Assembly (NCBI GenBank): GCA_964414345.1
Contig: CAYPWF010000007.1
Span: forward strand, 1 to 64,000
Reading direction: 5' to 3'
Origin: Desulfocorpusculum sp964414345
GTDB lineage: Bacteria; Desulfobacterota; Desulfocorpusculales; Desulfocorpusculum
DNA length: 64,000 nucleotides
Position 1 is the first letter of the stretch, and each line of letters opens with the position of its first letter. Of this stretch, positions 41,696 to 50,905 are shown piece after piece. The notes beneath the pieces are model-generated. The model was not told where the DNA came from and searched no databases. It saw nothing but the letters and a program-made list of their open reading frames with translations. The position numbers and the translations under genes were made by a program.

Positions 41696-43303
41696 ATGGA
41701 TCACGCATTCCCCGTGCTGAGTTTCATAATCTTTTTCCCGCTGGTGGGAGCCCTGGCCCTGATCTTTACGGGCAAAGATCAGCACAGGGCGCTTCGTTGC
41801 ATTGCCCTGGTGGTCACGGTGGTGGATCTTCTGGCCTCCCTGGTTCTATACAGGGACTTTCAGACCGGCACCGCGGCCTTCCAGTTCCTGGAGAAGGCCG
41901 AGTGGATCCCGTCTTTGGGCATCACCTACAGCTTGGGCATAGACGGTATCAGCCTCTACCTGGTGCTCCTGACCACCTTGCTCACGGCCATCGCGGTGCT
42001 GGCCTGTTGGACTGATATCCAGGTCAAGGTCAAAGAGTTCATGGTGTGCCTGCTGTTCCTGGAGACGGGCATGATAGGGGTCTTCTGCGCCCTGGACCTC
42101 TTCCTGTTCTATGTTTTCTGGGAAGTGATGCTCATCCCCATGTACCTGCTCATAGGCATCTGGGGCACTCCCACCATGAGAAAGGTCTTTGGGAGGGAGA
42201 TGCCGGCCAGGGTTTACTCGGCCATCAAGTTTGTGATCTTCACCATGGTGGGAAGCCTGCTGATGTTGGTGGCCATTTTGGTGCTCTACTTCCAGTATCA
42301 CAGCGCCACAGGGGTATACACTTTCGATCTGCTCAAGTACTATGAGCTGAACCTGCCCACCCATCTTCAAAGCTGGCTCTTCCTGGCCTTTTTCCTGGCC
42401 TTTGCCATAAAGGTGCCCATGTGGCCCTTCCACACGTGGCTACCGGATGCCCACACCGAGGCCCCCACTGTGGGGAGCGTGCTTCTGGCAGCCGTGCTCC
42501 TGAAGATGGGCACATATGGGTTCCTGAGATACAGCATGCCCCTTTTCCCCAATGCCTCCATGGCTGCCATGGGGTGGATATCGGTTTTGGCCCTCATAGG
42601 CATCATATACGGGGCGTGGGTGGCCATGGTGCAGAAGGATGTGAAAAGGCTGGTGGCCTTCTCCAGCGTGAGCCACCTGGGTTTTGTGATGCTGGGCATG
42701 TTCGCTTTCACCATCCAGGGAGTGGAGGGAAGCATCCTGCAGATGATAAATCACGGGCTCAGCACAGGGGCCTTGTTTCTGGTGGTGGGTATGATCTACG
42801 AAAGGCGGCACACAAGGCTAATAGCCGAATACGGGGGCATGGCCAAGGTAATGCCCACCTATGCCACCTTTTTCATGATATTCACCCTCTCCTCCATAGG
42901 TCTGCCGGGCCTAAACGGATTTGTGGGGGAGTTCCTGGTTCTGCTGGGCACCTTCCTGGTGAATAAACCCTTTGCCGTGGTGGCCGCCACAGGGGTCATC
43001 TTCGCCGCCGTTTACATGCTTTGGATGTATCAGAGGGTCTTTTTCGGACAGGTGACCAATCCCAAGAATCTGGGGCTTGCGGACCTGAATCTGAGGGAGG
43101 TGGTGGTTCTGCTTCCCTTGGTGCTTTGCATAGGATGGATAGGGGTTTATCCCAAGCCTTTTCTGCAGAGAATGGAGCCCTCGGTGGCTCATCTGCTGGA
43201 CAAGGTGCATGCCAAGAGTGCTGTGGTGGTGCAATTGGAGCAAGGCAAGGCTGAAAAGCAGTTCGCCTGGTTTAGCGAAGTAGGCCCCCAGAGGCCCAGG
43301 TGA
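41696..43303 (+). CDS. nuoM: NADH-quinone oxidoreductase subunit M
   Basis: A 535-residue antiporter-like subunit with about 14 helices. Key blocks are FYVFWEVMLIPMYLLIGIWG (catalytic Glu), FAIKVPMWPFHTWLPDAHTEAPT (Lys in helix 7) and FSSVSHLGFVMLG (helix 8 region). GGAGGAGC precedes the ATG by 8 nt. It lies 31 nt after nuoL. Confidence 0.97.
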   Translation: MDHAFPVLSFIIFFPLVGALALIFTGKDQHRALRCIALVVTVVDLLASLVLYRDFQTGTAAFQFLEKAEWIPSLGITYSLGIDGISLYLVLLTTLLTAIAVLACWTDIQVKVKEFMVCLLFLETGMIGVFCALDLFLFYVFWEVMLIPMYLLIGIWGTPTMRKVFGREMPARVYSAIKFVIFTMVGSLLMLVAILVLYFQYHSATGVYTFDLLKYYELNLPTHLQSWLFLAFFLAFAIKVPMWPFHTWLPDAHTEAPTVGSVLLAAVLLKMGTYGFLRYSMPLFPNASMAAMGWISVLALIGIIYGAWVAMVQKDVKRLVAFSSVSHLGFVMLGMFAFTIQGVEGSILQMINHGLSTGALFLVVGMIYERRHTRLIAEYGGMAKVMPTYATFFMIFTLSSIGLPGLNGFVGEFLVLLGTFLVNKPFAVVAATGVIFAAVYMLWMYQRVFFGQVTNPKNLGLADLNLREVVVLLPLVLCIGWIGVYPKPFLQRMEPSVAHLLDKVHAKSAVVVQLEQGKAEKQFAWFSEVGPQRPR

Positions 43304-43356
43304 TGAGGGAGGGACGCTGTTCTGATTTCTGATATTAAAGACGCGAGGAGTTAGGC

Positions 43357-44814
43357 ATGTCCTGGAGCATTCCCAGCGTGAATCTGTTGAGCGTAGGGCC
43401 CCATCTCATAGTTTGCGTTACAGGGCTCTTGGTGCTGACTTTGGGGTTTTTGTCCAGAAAGCCCTTGGGCAGGTTGGTGCCATATCTGAGCCTTGCCGGA
43501 GTGATCCTGGCCTTTTTGGCCGTCATGGGGCTTTGGGGTAGGAACGAGCCTGGCTTCGGGCGGATGGTGGTGCTGGATTCTTTCGCCCTTTTCTTCCAGG
43601 CCGTGCTTCTTCTGACAGCCGCCGCCACGATACTGATCTCCATGGATTACCTGGTCCAGGAGGGGGCGGATCATTACGAGTATTACGTGCTAATGCTTTT
43701 TGCCACCTTTGGCATGATGATGATGGCCTCGGCCCAGGAACTGATCATGATCTTTTTGGGCCTGGAGACCATGAGCATATCCATTTACGTGCTGGCAGGG
43801 TGGCGGAAGGAGCATCCCAAAGGTCATGAGGGGGCCCTCAAGTACTTGCTCCTGGGGGCTTTCAGCAGCGCGTTTCTTCTCTACGGCATAGCTTTGGTGT
43901 ACGGGGCCACCGGCTCCACCCACTTGAAGGACGTGGCGGATTTCCTGGCAGGCCGGGGGAGCTCGGGCCGCACAGCGCTTCTTCTTCTGGGCATGGGCAT
44001 GCTGGTGGTGGGCTTTGGCTTTAAGGTGGCCTCGGTCCCGTTCCACATGTGGACTCCGGATGTTTATGAAGGGGCTCCATCCCCCATAACAGGTTACATG
44101 GCCGCAGGGGTGAAAGCCGCTGCTTTTGCGGCGTTCTTGAGGGTCTTCTTCTACAGCCTGGAGAGTCTCCAGGCGGATTACTCCATGCTCCTATGGGTCC
44201 TGGCGGTGGCTACCATGAGCCTCGGCAACGTGGTGGCATTGGCACAGGAGAACATAAAGAGAATGCTGGCTTACTCCAGCATCGCCCATGCCGGGTATAT
44301 CCTGGTGGGCATGGTGGCCGGCGGGGAAGCTGCCAACGCCAGCATTCTGTACTACGTGCTGGCATATGCCCTTATGAACATGGGGGCCTTTGCAGTGGTG
44401 GTGCTCTATGGGAACAAGGGGGAGGAGAATGTTCTCATAGAGGACTACAAGGGCATGGGAACCCGCTATCCAGTTTTGGGCGCTGCCATGGCCCTGTTCA
44501 TGTTCTCTCTGGCAGGCCTTCCCCCCACAGCCGGATTCATGGGGAAATTCTATGTCTTCTCGGCCGCGGTGGCAAAGGGCTATGTCTGGCTGGTTGTGAT
44601 TGCGGTCCTGAACTCCCTTGTGTCCGTGTATTACTACTTCAGGGTCACCATCAAGATCTACATGCAGCCTGCTGAGAAGGAGATGCCGGCAGTGTGCTTC
44701 GGGGCCCCGGCTGTGGTGGCAGTGGTCCTAATGGCCGCAGGCACCCTCTGGGTGGGGGCTTTCCCCAACTCTTATCTGGAGCTGGCCAAACAAGCCCTTC
44801 CAAAGCTTTTCTAG
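43357..44814 (+). CDS. nuoN: NADH-quinone oxidoreductase subunit N
   Basis: A 485-residue antiporter-like subunit and last gene of the operon. Blocks include MIFLGLETMSISIYVLAGW (conserved Glu), FGFKVASVPFHMWTPDVYEGAP (Lys) and LAYSSIAHAGYILVG. The order A-B-C-D-[insert]-E-Fd-F-G-H-I-J-K-L-M-N means all 14 complex I subunits are present. A perfect inverted repeat lies 70 nt after the stop, inside the start of the next gene. Confidence 0.97.
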   Translation: MSWSIPSVNLLSVGPHLIVCVTGLLVLTLGFLSRKPLGRLVPYLSLAGVILAFLAVMGLWGRNEPGFGRMVVLDSFALFFQAVLLLTAAATILISMDYLVQEGADHYEYYVLMLFATFGMMMMASAQELIMIFLGLETMSISIYVLAGWRKEHPKGHEGALKYLLLGAFSSAFLLYGIALVYGATGSTHLKDVADFLAGRGSSGRTALLLLGMGMLVVGFGFKVASVPFHMWTPDVYEGAPSPITGYMAAGVKAAAFAAFLRVFFYSLESLQADYSMLLWVLAVATMSLGNVVALAQENIKRMLAYSSIAHAGYILVGMVAGGEAANASILYYVLAYALMNMGAFAVVVLYGNKGEENVLIEDYKGMGTRYPVLGAAMALFMFSLAGLPPTAGFMGKFYVFSAAVAKGYVWLVVIAVLNSLVSVYYYFRVTIKIYMQPAEKEMPAVCFGAPAVVAVVLMAAGTLWVGAFPNSYLELAKQALPKLF

Positions 44815-44863
44815 AGGACCGAGGACAGGGAAGAACTGAGACGGCTCCCTTGGCGCCTTCCAC

Positions 44864-45793
44864 ATGATGGGGAAAAACGGAAAAAGCCCCGCTTCCAAGC
44901 GGGGCTTCTTGCTCCTGGGCTTGCTCACGCTGACTTGGGGCCTGGGTTGGCCCATCATGAAAGTGGCCCTGGGGGAGATGCCTCCATGGAACTTCAGGAG
45001 CCTTTGCCTGATGGGCGGAGGCCTAATCATTCTGGGCCTGGCCAAAGGCAAAGGGGAAAGCCTGAAGATCCCGAGGCGGGAATTGACTGCTCTCCTGGTG
45101 GTGGCGGCGGTCAACGTGACCGGATGGAATCTGTTTTCTGCGTATGGAATCCTGCTCCTGGAGGCGGGAAGGGCTGCAATACTTGCCTACACGATGCCCC
45201 TTTGGGCCTCCCTGCTGGGAAGGATCCTTCTTGGGGAGAGGTTCACCCCAGGGAGGATCTGCGGCCTGGGACTTGGACTTTTGGGCCTTGCCCTCCTGAT
45301 GGGTCCCCAGACAACTGCCCTGGGGAAAGCTCCTTTGGGCAGCCTTCTTATGCTTGGGGCTGCTTTTTCCTGGGCCCTGGGCACAGTGCTTATCAAGAGA
45401 AGGTCTTGGAGCATACCCACTACTGTTTTTGCCGGATGGCAACTACTCTTGGGGGGGCTCCCGGTGCTTCTGGGCACCCTGCTTCTGGAACCGCCTTTCT
45501 GGGAGCTTGAGATTTCCTTTAAGGCTTATATGGCGGTGGCCTATGTGGTGATTGTGGGAGTGGTTCTGGGCTACTGGGGATGGCTTAAGGTGGTCGAGAT
45601 CTTTCCGGTGGCAGTGGCTTCCCTGGGGACATTGGTGGTGCCGGCCATAGGGGTTATCTCCGGAGGGCTTCTCCTTGGGGAGCCCCTTGGCTGGAGGGAA
45701 TTGGGTGCCCTTGGGCTGGTGAGTCTGGGTTTGGCAGGGGTTGTGGCAAGCCCTATGAGGCCCGAGAAGGGAGCCACCCAAAGAGACGCCTGA
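44864..45793 (+). CDS. EamA/DMT-superfamily transporter
   Basis: A 309-residue membrane protein with ten hydrophobic helices arranged as two EamA halves (about residues 15-145 and 160-295). Signature pieces are LTWGLGWPIMKVALG in helix 1 and GRAAILAYTMPLWASLLGRILLGERFT at the end of the first half. The second half has a parallel stretch VASLGTLVVPAIGVISGGLLLGEPL. The substrate is unknown; a metabolite exporter is typical. Codons 8-15 are contained in a strong hairpin (44884-44907), unusual for a gene start. The ATG at 44864 lacks a strong ribosome site. No later ATG keeps helix 1 intact. Confidence 0.85.
   Translation: MMGKNGKSPASKRGFLLLGLLTLTWGLGWPIMKVALGEMPPWNFRSLCLMGGGLIILGLAKGKGESLKIPRRELTALLVVAAVNVTGWNLFSAYGILLLEAGRAAILAYTMPLWASLLGRILLGERFTPGRICGLGLGLLGLALLMGPQTTALGKAPLGSLLMLGAAFSWALGTVLIKRRSWSIPTTVFAGWQLLLGGLPVLLGTLLLEPPFWELEISFKAYMAVAYVVIVGVVLGYWGWLKVVEIFPVAVASLGTLVVPAIGVISGGLLLGEPLGWRELGALGLVSLGLAGVVASPMRPEKGATQRDA
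44884..44907. terminator. Perfect 11-bp inverted repeat at the end of the nuo operon
   Basis: AAGCCCCGCTT (44884-44894) and AAGCGGGGCTT (44897-44907) are perfect complements around a 2-nt loop. On the plus strand the hairpin is followed by CTTGCT, a weak tail. On the minus strand it is followed by TTTTTCCGTTTTTCC, a good terminator tail. It could end nuo transcripts weakly and block leftward transcription from the acyl-CoA dehydrogenase side. It lies within the first codons of the DMT transporter. Confidence 0.55.
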
Positions 45794-45834
45794 TGGGGGC
45801 TACGATCCTCTGGGGCTTATCCCCCCTTCCTGTT

Positions 45835-46027
45835 GGCCAGCATTATTGACCATCAATGGATAATGCGGGCTATTCTGATGACATGTTTGGAAAAAGCTGG
45901 CCATGCCCGAAGACCCCCTGATTCTCGGCTCCAGATTTGGCATTGGTTAAACTAGGGATATGCTAAAGCTTGCCTGGGGCTTGTGGGCGTAGCCCCCAAA
46001 GTCGCAGGCTTTGGAGCATAATCCGGG
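45835..46027 (-). repeat. Dispersed ~190-bp repeat, copy 7 (inverted, full length)
   Basis: It starts GGCCAGCATTATTGACC...GGATAATGCGGGCTATTCTGATGACATG. It ends with a G-rich hairpin (TGGGGCTTGTGGGCGTAGCCCCCA) and CTTTGGAGCATAATCCGGG. Both termini are recognisable as the inverted ends of the copy at 55787; the middle block is more diverged. It fills the gap between the convergent DMT transporter and acyl-CoA dehydrogenase genes. Confidence 0.75.
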
Positions 46028-46034
46028 TTAGACC

Positions 46035-47174
46035 TCACTTCCCGAATATGGATCTGGCAGCAACCATCCGTAGAATTTGGTTGGTTCCCGTATAAATCTG
46101 GATCAGCTTGGCATCACGCATCATCCGCTCCACGGGGAAATCCTTCATATATCCATATCCGCCCATCACCTGGACCGCGTCTGTGGTAACCCTCATGGCC
46201 GTGTCAGAGGCCAGAAATTTGGCCATGGCGCAGAAACGGGGGATGTATTTCTTGTCTTCTGCGTCGAGGTAGAGGGCAGCCTGATATGTAAGGAGCCTTG
46301 CGGCCTCGGTGGCGGCCGCCATATCCGCGATCATGAGCTGGATGGCCTGGAGCTCGGCTATGGGCCTGCCGAACTGAACCCTTTGCTGGGCGTACGAGAC
46401 GGCCTCCTGGATGGCGCCTTGGGCCAGGCCCACTGCCTGGGCTGCCGCAAACATGCGGCTCCCATCCAGGCACTGCATCATATTGGGAAAGCCGCTTCCT
46501 TCTTCCCCTAACAGGTTTTCCTCGGGCAGAAAAAGATCTTCAAAGAAAAGCTCCGAGTTGATGGAGCCCCTCATGCCCATCTTGTTCTCGTTCTTTCCGT
46601 ACAGGAGCCCCTTGGAACCCTTCTCCACCACAAAACAACTCATTCCACGGGCTTTCTCCTGAGGCTTGGTATATGCGTAAACGCAGATCAGATCAGCCAC
46701 CGATCCATTGGTGATGAAGCACTTCTGGCCGTTGAGCAGGTATCCGCCTTCCACCCTCGTGGCCCTGGTGCGCATGGAAAGCACATCGCTTCCGGCCTGG
46801 GGCTCGGTGGCAGCGAAGGCCGCAAGTTTCCCCTGGGCCAGCCCTGGGAGGAACCTTTCCTTGAGCTCCTGGCTCCCCCCGATCCGGATGGGCATCATGC
46901 CGTCTGCCTGGGCAATAAGTATGAGGGCCGAGGAGGCGCATACCTTGGCTACTTCCTCTATTATCCTGGCAAACAAGAGGTAACTGGCCCCGATGCCCCC
47001 ATATTGCTCTTCCAAAAGGGGTGTCAAGATCCCGTTTTGGGCAAAGAGCTCAACCACATCCCAAGGGAACTCCCCTTTCTCGTCTATCTCCGAGGCCCTG
47101 GGCCTTATCTTTTCCCAAGCCATCCGCCTCACTGTCTGTAGGACCAGCTGCTCTTCCTCGGTCAGGTAAAGCAT
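46035..47174 (-). CDS. Acyl-CoA dehydrogenase, probable cyclohex-1-ene-1-carboxyl-CoA dehydrogenase
   Basis: A 379-residue FAD enzyme of the acyl-CoA dehydrogenase fold: N-terminal helices 1-115, beta domain with ATEPQAGSD and CFITNGSVADL, and C-terminal helices with QRVQFGRPIAELQ and MGGYGYMKDFPVERMMRDAK. The usual catalytic Glu of IYEGTNQI is Thr362 (IYTGTNQI). The alternative Glu of the isovaleryl-CoA type is also absent (LDGSR). An Asp is present at exactly residue 91 (AQADGMMP). A catalytic Asp91 with loss of the Glu base is, as I recall, the published signature of cyclohex-1-ene-1-carboxyl-CoA dehydrogenase of aromatic-degrading and syntrophic anaerobes. An excellent AGGAGGTGA site precedes the ATG. 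It follows addA on the same strand. Confidence 0.8.
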   Translation of the reverse strand: MLYLTEEEQLVLQTVRRMAWEKIRPRASEIDEKGEFPWDVVELFAQNGILTPLLEEQYGGIGASYLLFARIIEEVAKVCASSALILIAQADGMMPIRIGGSQELKERFLPGLAQGKLAAFAATEPQAGSDVLSMRTRATRVEGGYLLNGQKCFITNGSVADLICVYAYTKPQEKARGMSCFVVEKGSKGLLYGKNENKMGMRGSINSELFFEDLFLPEENLLGEEGSGFPNMMQCLDGSRMFAAAQAVGLAQGAIQEAVSYAQQRVQFGRPIAELQAIQLMIADMAAATEAARLLTYQAALYLDAEDKKYIPRFCAMAKFLASDTAMRVTTDAVQVMGGYGYMKDFPVERMMRDAKLIQIYTGTNQILRMVAARSIFGK

Positions 47175-47230
47175 TTCAAATCACCTCCTGTGGGCCACCC
47201 AACATGGCAAGCAACACCATGTCCCCCTCC

Positions 47231-50200
47231 TCATTCCGGACCCTCAGGGTTCTGTGCGAATTGCACAGCCACTTCCTGGATCTCATCGGCCGAGAGGAAC
47301 CATAGTTCGAATCTGGGAGGTTGGGCCAGCCCCATCATCTCCTGGATGGCTCTCACATAGAGTTCGCCCTGGCTGCTGTATACCTTGCAGAGCTCCAGCA
47401 TCTCCTGGGGGCTGCCGACCCTGTCTGTCTTGTAGTCAGCCACCACCCACTTTCCATCCTTGGGGTCCCTGTACAGGAGATCCATGAAGCCGGCAAATAC
47501 ACCCACCGGGCCCTCCTGGTCCCCCAACGGGGCCAGCAGCACGGGAAGCTCCCTGGCCACCACGTGGGGTCCTATCTGCTGCAACCTCCGGAGGATATGA
47601 CCACCCCTCAGCCCACCCCATATGGCCTCCAGCCTCCTGAGAGCCTGGGATGCCTCATCCCCGGACAAGACCCTGAGGACCTGCTCCCTGCACCAGCGCT
47701 CCAATCCGGCCATCTCCTCCTGGAAATCCCCTGTCCAGGCCACTCTCTCCAGGGCCCCGTGCACTATCTTGCCCAGTTCCATGGCCAAGTTCCGCCTCAG
47801 TCCATCCTCATCCTTTGCCCCGGTTTCACGCCCGAGTGCAAGGTCGTCTTCCAGGGCCAGGTGGGCCTTCCTGGACATGGCCTCCTGCCACGGCCTCTCC
47901 ATGCGCTCAAGGGCTCGATCCTTGAGCCCCCTGAGTTCCTTGGCCTGTCGGGCCAGCTCTTCCACAGGGGGTATCCCCCAGGGCCGAGTCTCCGGGGAAG
48001 CTGCCCGGCTTGGGATGGGCCACATGGCAGGCGCCTTCCAGATCACCCCTGTGTGCTCCCGCAGACCTCCCCAAGGGTCTTCCTGGGTGCAGGCCTCCCT
48101 GAGCGTGGAAGGAGATGGGATGCCGCCGGCCCTCTTCTTGAGAAGCTCAGCGTAGGTCACCTGTGCGGGCCCAGACCTTCCCTCCCAGTTTCCGGTAATA
48201 ACGAGCCTGTCCTTGGCCCTGGTCATGGCCACGTACAGGGTCCTGACCATCTCTGCCAAGGAGACCTCTTGGACCCTGTGCTCAACCCTCCAGTATCCGG
48301 GGCTCGGCCAGCCGAAAAGAGAGCACTCCCAGTCCTGCCCAACGCGCTCCACGCGTCTCTGGGAGCTTGACTGCTGACGGGTGGACTTGTGCACCTGGAC
48401 GAGGTACACGTGGGAGAAATCCAGCCCCTTGGCCCTGTGAATCGTCATCACCTGGACAGCTTCCTCCACAGCCTCGGGGGGGGTGGCCTCCTCGGCCTCC
48501 CTCTGCCTGCTCACCCAGCAACGAAGCATTCTGAGCACCGCCTGAGTGCCTCCCGGGGCCTTCTGCAGGCAAGGCAGCAGCAAGCCGAAGAACCTCTCCA
48601 GGTTGGCCAGCCTGTAGGATCCGAGGTATCTGGCCGCCTCGGTGGCCTCCAGGAGGGTCCACTCCAGGATGTGCTGGATGAAGCTGTCCAGGGGTTCCTC
48701 TCTGTAGGATTGCCTGAGCCGTGCCACCCAATCCACCGCAGCCAGGAGGCTGGATTCCCACCCAGGGATCCGATCCATCCCGGGAATTTCGGGAGGTAAA
48801 CTCAGGGAAACCTCTGTGACCAGCTGGCGTATCTGCTCCAGCAGGGGGGGGTCTTCTCCCCTCAGCTGGGCCATCAGCCTGGGGAAGTCCCTGGTCCACA
48901 AGGGGATCCAGGCAGCATCCGGGACGCCGACCGCGCAGGAGCGGAGGTAGCTCACCAGGGCCAATTGGTCCGTGGGATCCAGGATTGTCCGCACCAGTGC
49001 GGTGGCCTCCAGGATCTCCCTCCTGCGGAAATAGTTCCTGTCGCTGGAGACCCAGTATGGGACCCCGGCCTCCTTGAGGGCCCCGAGGTACACATCCAGG
49101 TCCCCTGTACTTCGAAGCAGTATCCCGATGCTGGACCAAGCCACCCCTGCCTCGTGGTGGAGCCTCCAGATGTCATGGGCCACTGCCATGGCCTCCAGCT
49201 CAGTGGCCTCCAGCTTTCCCGTGGACGCCCCTCCCCCCTCTGCGAGAGCCTCGCGTTGGGATACCATCCAATACTCCACAGGTGACCACGCCCCGCTGGA
49301 AAAGCCTTCCTGATGCTCCTTGCCCTCACATGGGATCAGAGGCTGGAACTCAGGCTGCAGGCCCTCGGATCTTTTCATGATGGGGCCGATTGCCCGCTCC
49401 ACCTCCAGGAGGATGGGGGGCGCCGAGCGGAAGTTCACCCCCAGCAGGAGTCTCCTGCCACCTTTCCTCTCCAGCTCCTGCAGGAATGCCTCGTACGCTG
49501 CCAGATCAGCGTCCCTCCATCCGTAGATTGATTGCTTGGGGTCGCCCACTATGAAGAGCCCGGGCCTTTGCTCCTGGGGGCCCTCCAGGGCGATCATACG
49601 GATTATCTCGCACTGCAGGGAGTCCGTGTCCTGGAACTCGTCCACCAGGAGCTGGTCCATGGAGAGGCGCACCTGGGAGAGCACCTGGGAGTTGGATACC
49701 AGAAGCTGCCTCGCTTCCCTGAGGATCCCCCCAAAGCTCAAGACCCCCCTGGAGCGCATCTCCCTGTAGAGCTCCTCCAGGAGTTGGGCCAGGACCGATG
49801 CCGCCCTGTTGAGAAGAAGCGGCCTCATCCGGCACAGGGTCTTGAGCCAGGTATGCAGCCCGCTGGCCGCCTCCACCAGCCCGGGCGAAGAAGCCTCAAG
49901 GGCCTTCTCCTCGGCCCTGTTGAACTTGCCCCTGGCCCACTTGCCCAGCCGCTCCAGGGGCCCTCCCTCCCAGATATCCTTTATCCCCCCGCATGCCAGA
50001 TCCAGCTCCTGGGGGGTGTCGAGGCAAAGCCTTCCCAGGGTGTCCCGAGTTCGTTTTACGGCCTCCAGCACATCCAGCGCGGCGGTGGGTCGCTTCCCAG
50101 CCCCTCCCAAGGAGGCGCCCCCGGCCGCCAGGAAGTCATCCAGGGAGCGCTCCAGCTCTTGCTTCATCCAGAGGACCCTGCTTCTGGAGAAGAAGGGCTC

Positions 50201-50905
50201 CCTGAGGGCTTCAGGGCAGATCCCCTCCTGGGCCAGGCTCACCAGGGCCTCCATGATCTCCTGGGGTCCCTTACCTTCCTGGAGCAGGGCCAGGAGATCC
50301 TCCTGCTGTGTGGTCCCTTGGCTCCAGGCCAGCAAGGGCTCCACCAGTTCCCTGGCAATCTCCTCCATGAGCATACCCTCCGGGTCCACCGAGACCAGGG
50401 GGTGAATCTTGGCCTCCAGGGGGAACCTGGCCAGTAGTCTCAGGCAAAAGGCATGGATGGTCTGGACCATGAGTTGATCCAGGCTGGCAAGCAGAGCCCT
50501 GGCCCGCTCTTGGCAAATGGCCTTTTTCGCGGGGAGAGCCTGGGGATCCAGGGCCAGGGGCACACCTCCTGCCTCCAGCTCCGAGAGTGTCTCGGCCACC
50601 TTAGTGCCCATCTCCGCTGCGGCTGCCTCTGTAAAGGTCACGGCCGCCACTCTGCCCAAGACCCGGGCCGCTATCCTTTCCGGGCCGTGCCCGGCCACAA
50701 CACCGGGGCCATGCTCAAGCTCCCTCTGGGCCTTTACCCATCCAGGCCCCAGAGACCAGGAGATGAGCCGGGCCGTGAGGATAGCGGTCTTGCCTGTCCC
50801 GGCCCCTGCTTCCAGGGCCAGGGGAACGCTGAACTCCGTCTGGGCCAGTATTCGGGCCTGTGCGTCCTCTCGGCCGATATCCAAGGCAGCTCCTGGCCTC
50901 TTCAC
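47231..50905 (-). CDS. addA: ATP-dependent helicase/nuclease AddA
   Basis: A 1224-residue UvrD-family helicase with a C-terminal nuclease. Walker A is LEAGAGTGKTAILTARL (residues 31-47). Helicase motifs II-IV are LLVDEFQDTDSLQ, GDPKQSIYGWRDADL and NFRSAPPIL. Motifs V-VI are VMTIHRAKGLDFSHVYL and LYVAMTRAKDRLVITG. The RecB-type nuclease core is KWVVADYKTDRVGS near the C terminus. With AddB it resects double-strand breaks for RecA-dependent repair. The start is GTG, overlapping the addB stop by 4 nt. Confidence 0.92.
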   Translation of the reverse strand: MKRPGAALDIGREDAQARILAQTEFSVPLALEAGAGTGKTAILTARLISWSLGPGWVKAQRELEHGPGVVAGHGPERIAARVLGRVAAVTFTEAAAAEMGTKVAETLSELEAGGVPLALDPQALPAKKAICQERARALLASLDQLMVQTIHAFCLRLLARFPLEAKIHPLVSVDPEGMLMEEIARELVEPLLAWSQGTTQQEDLLALLQEGKGPQEIMEALVSLAQEGICPEALREPFFSRSRVLWMKQELERSLDDFLAAGGASLGGAGKRPTAALDVLEAVKRTRDTLGRLCLDTPQELDLACGGIKDIWEGGPLERLGKWARGKFNRAEEKALEASSPGLVEAASGLHTWLKTLCRMRPLLLNRAASVLAQLLEELYREMRSRGVLSFGGILREARQLLVSNSQVLSQVRLSMDQLLVDEFQDTDSLQCEIIRMIALEGPQEQRPGLFIVGDPKQSIYGWRDADLAAYEAFLQELERKGGRRLLLGVNFRSAPPILLEVERAIGPIMKRSEGLQPEFQPLIPCEGKEHQEGFSSGAWSPVEYWMVSQREALAEGGGASTGKLEATELEAMAVAHDIWRLHHEAGVAWSSIGILLRSTGDLDVYLGALKEAGVPYWVSSDRNYFRRREILEATALVRTILDPTDQLALVSYLRSCAVGVPDAAWIPLWTRDFPRLMAQLRGEDPPLLEQIRQLVTEVSLSLPPEIPGMDRIPGWESSLLAAVDWVARLRQSYREEPLDSFIQHILEWTLLEATEAARYLGSYRLANLERFFGLLLPCLQKAPGGTQAVLRMLRCWVSRQREAEEATPPEAVEEAVQVMTIHRAKGLDFSHVYLVQVHKSTRQQSSSQRRVERVGQDWECSLFGWPSPGYWRVEHRVQEVSLAEMVRTLYVAMTRAKDRLVITGNWEGRSGPAQVTYAELLKKRAGGIPSPSTLREACTQEDPWGGLREHTGVIWKAPAMWPIPSRAASPETRPWGIPPVEELARQAKELRGLKDRALERMERPWQEAMSRKAHLALEDDLALGRETGAKDEDGLRRNLAMELGKIVHGALERVAWTGDFQEEMAGLERWCREQVLRVLSGDEASQALRRLEAIWGGLRGGHILRRLQQIGPHVVARELPVLLAPLGDQEGPVGVFAGFMDLLYRDPKDGKWVVADYKTDRVGSPQEMLELCKVYSSQGELYVRAIQEMMGLAQPPRFELWFLSADEIQEVAVQFAQNPEGPE

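Noticed and set aside
47321..48370. A 349-codon plus-strand frame, and other long frames, opposite addA and addB
   Set aside because: They lie entirely within well-supported addAB coding sequence, have no ribosome site or recognisable domain, and are expected as shadows in GC-rich genes.
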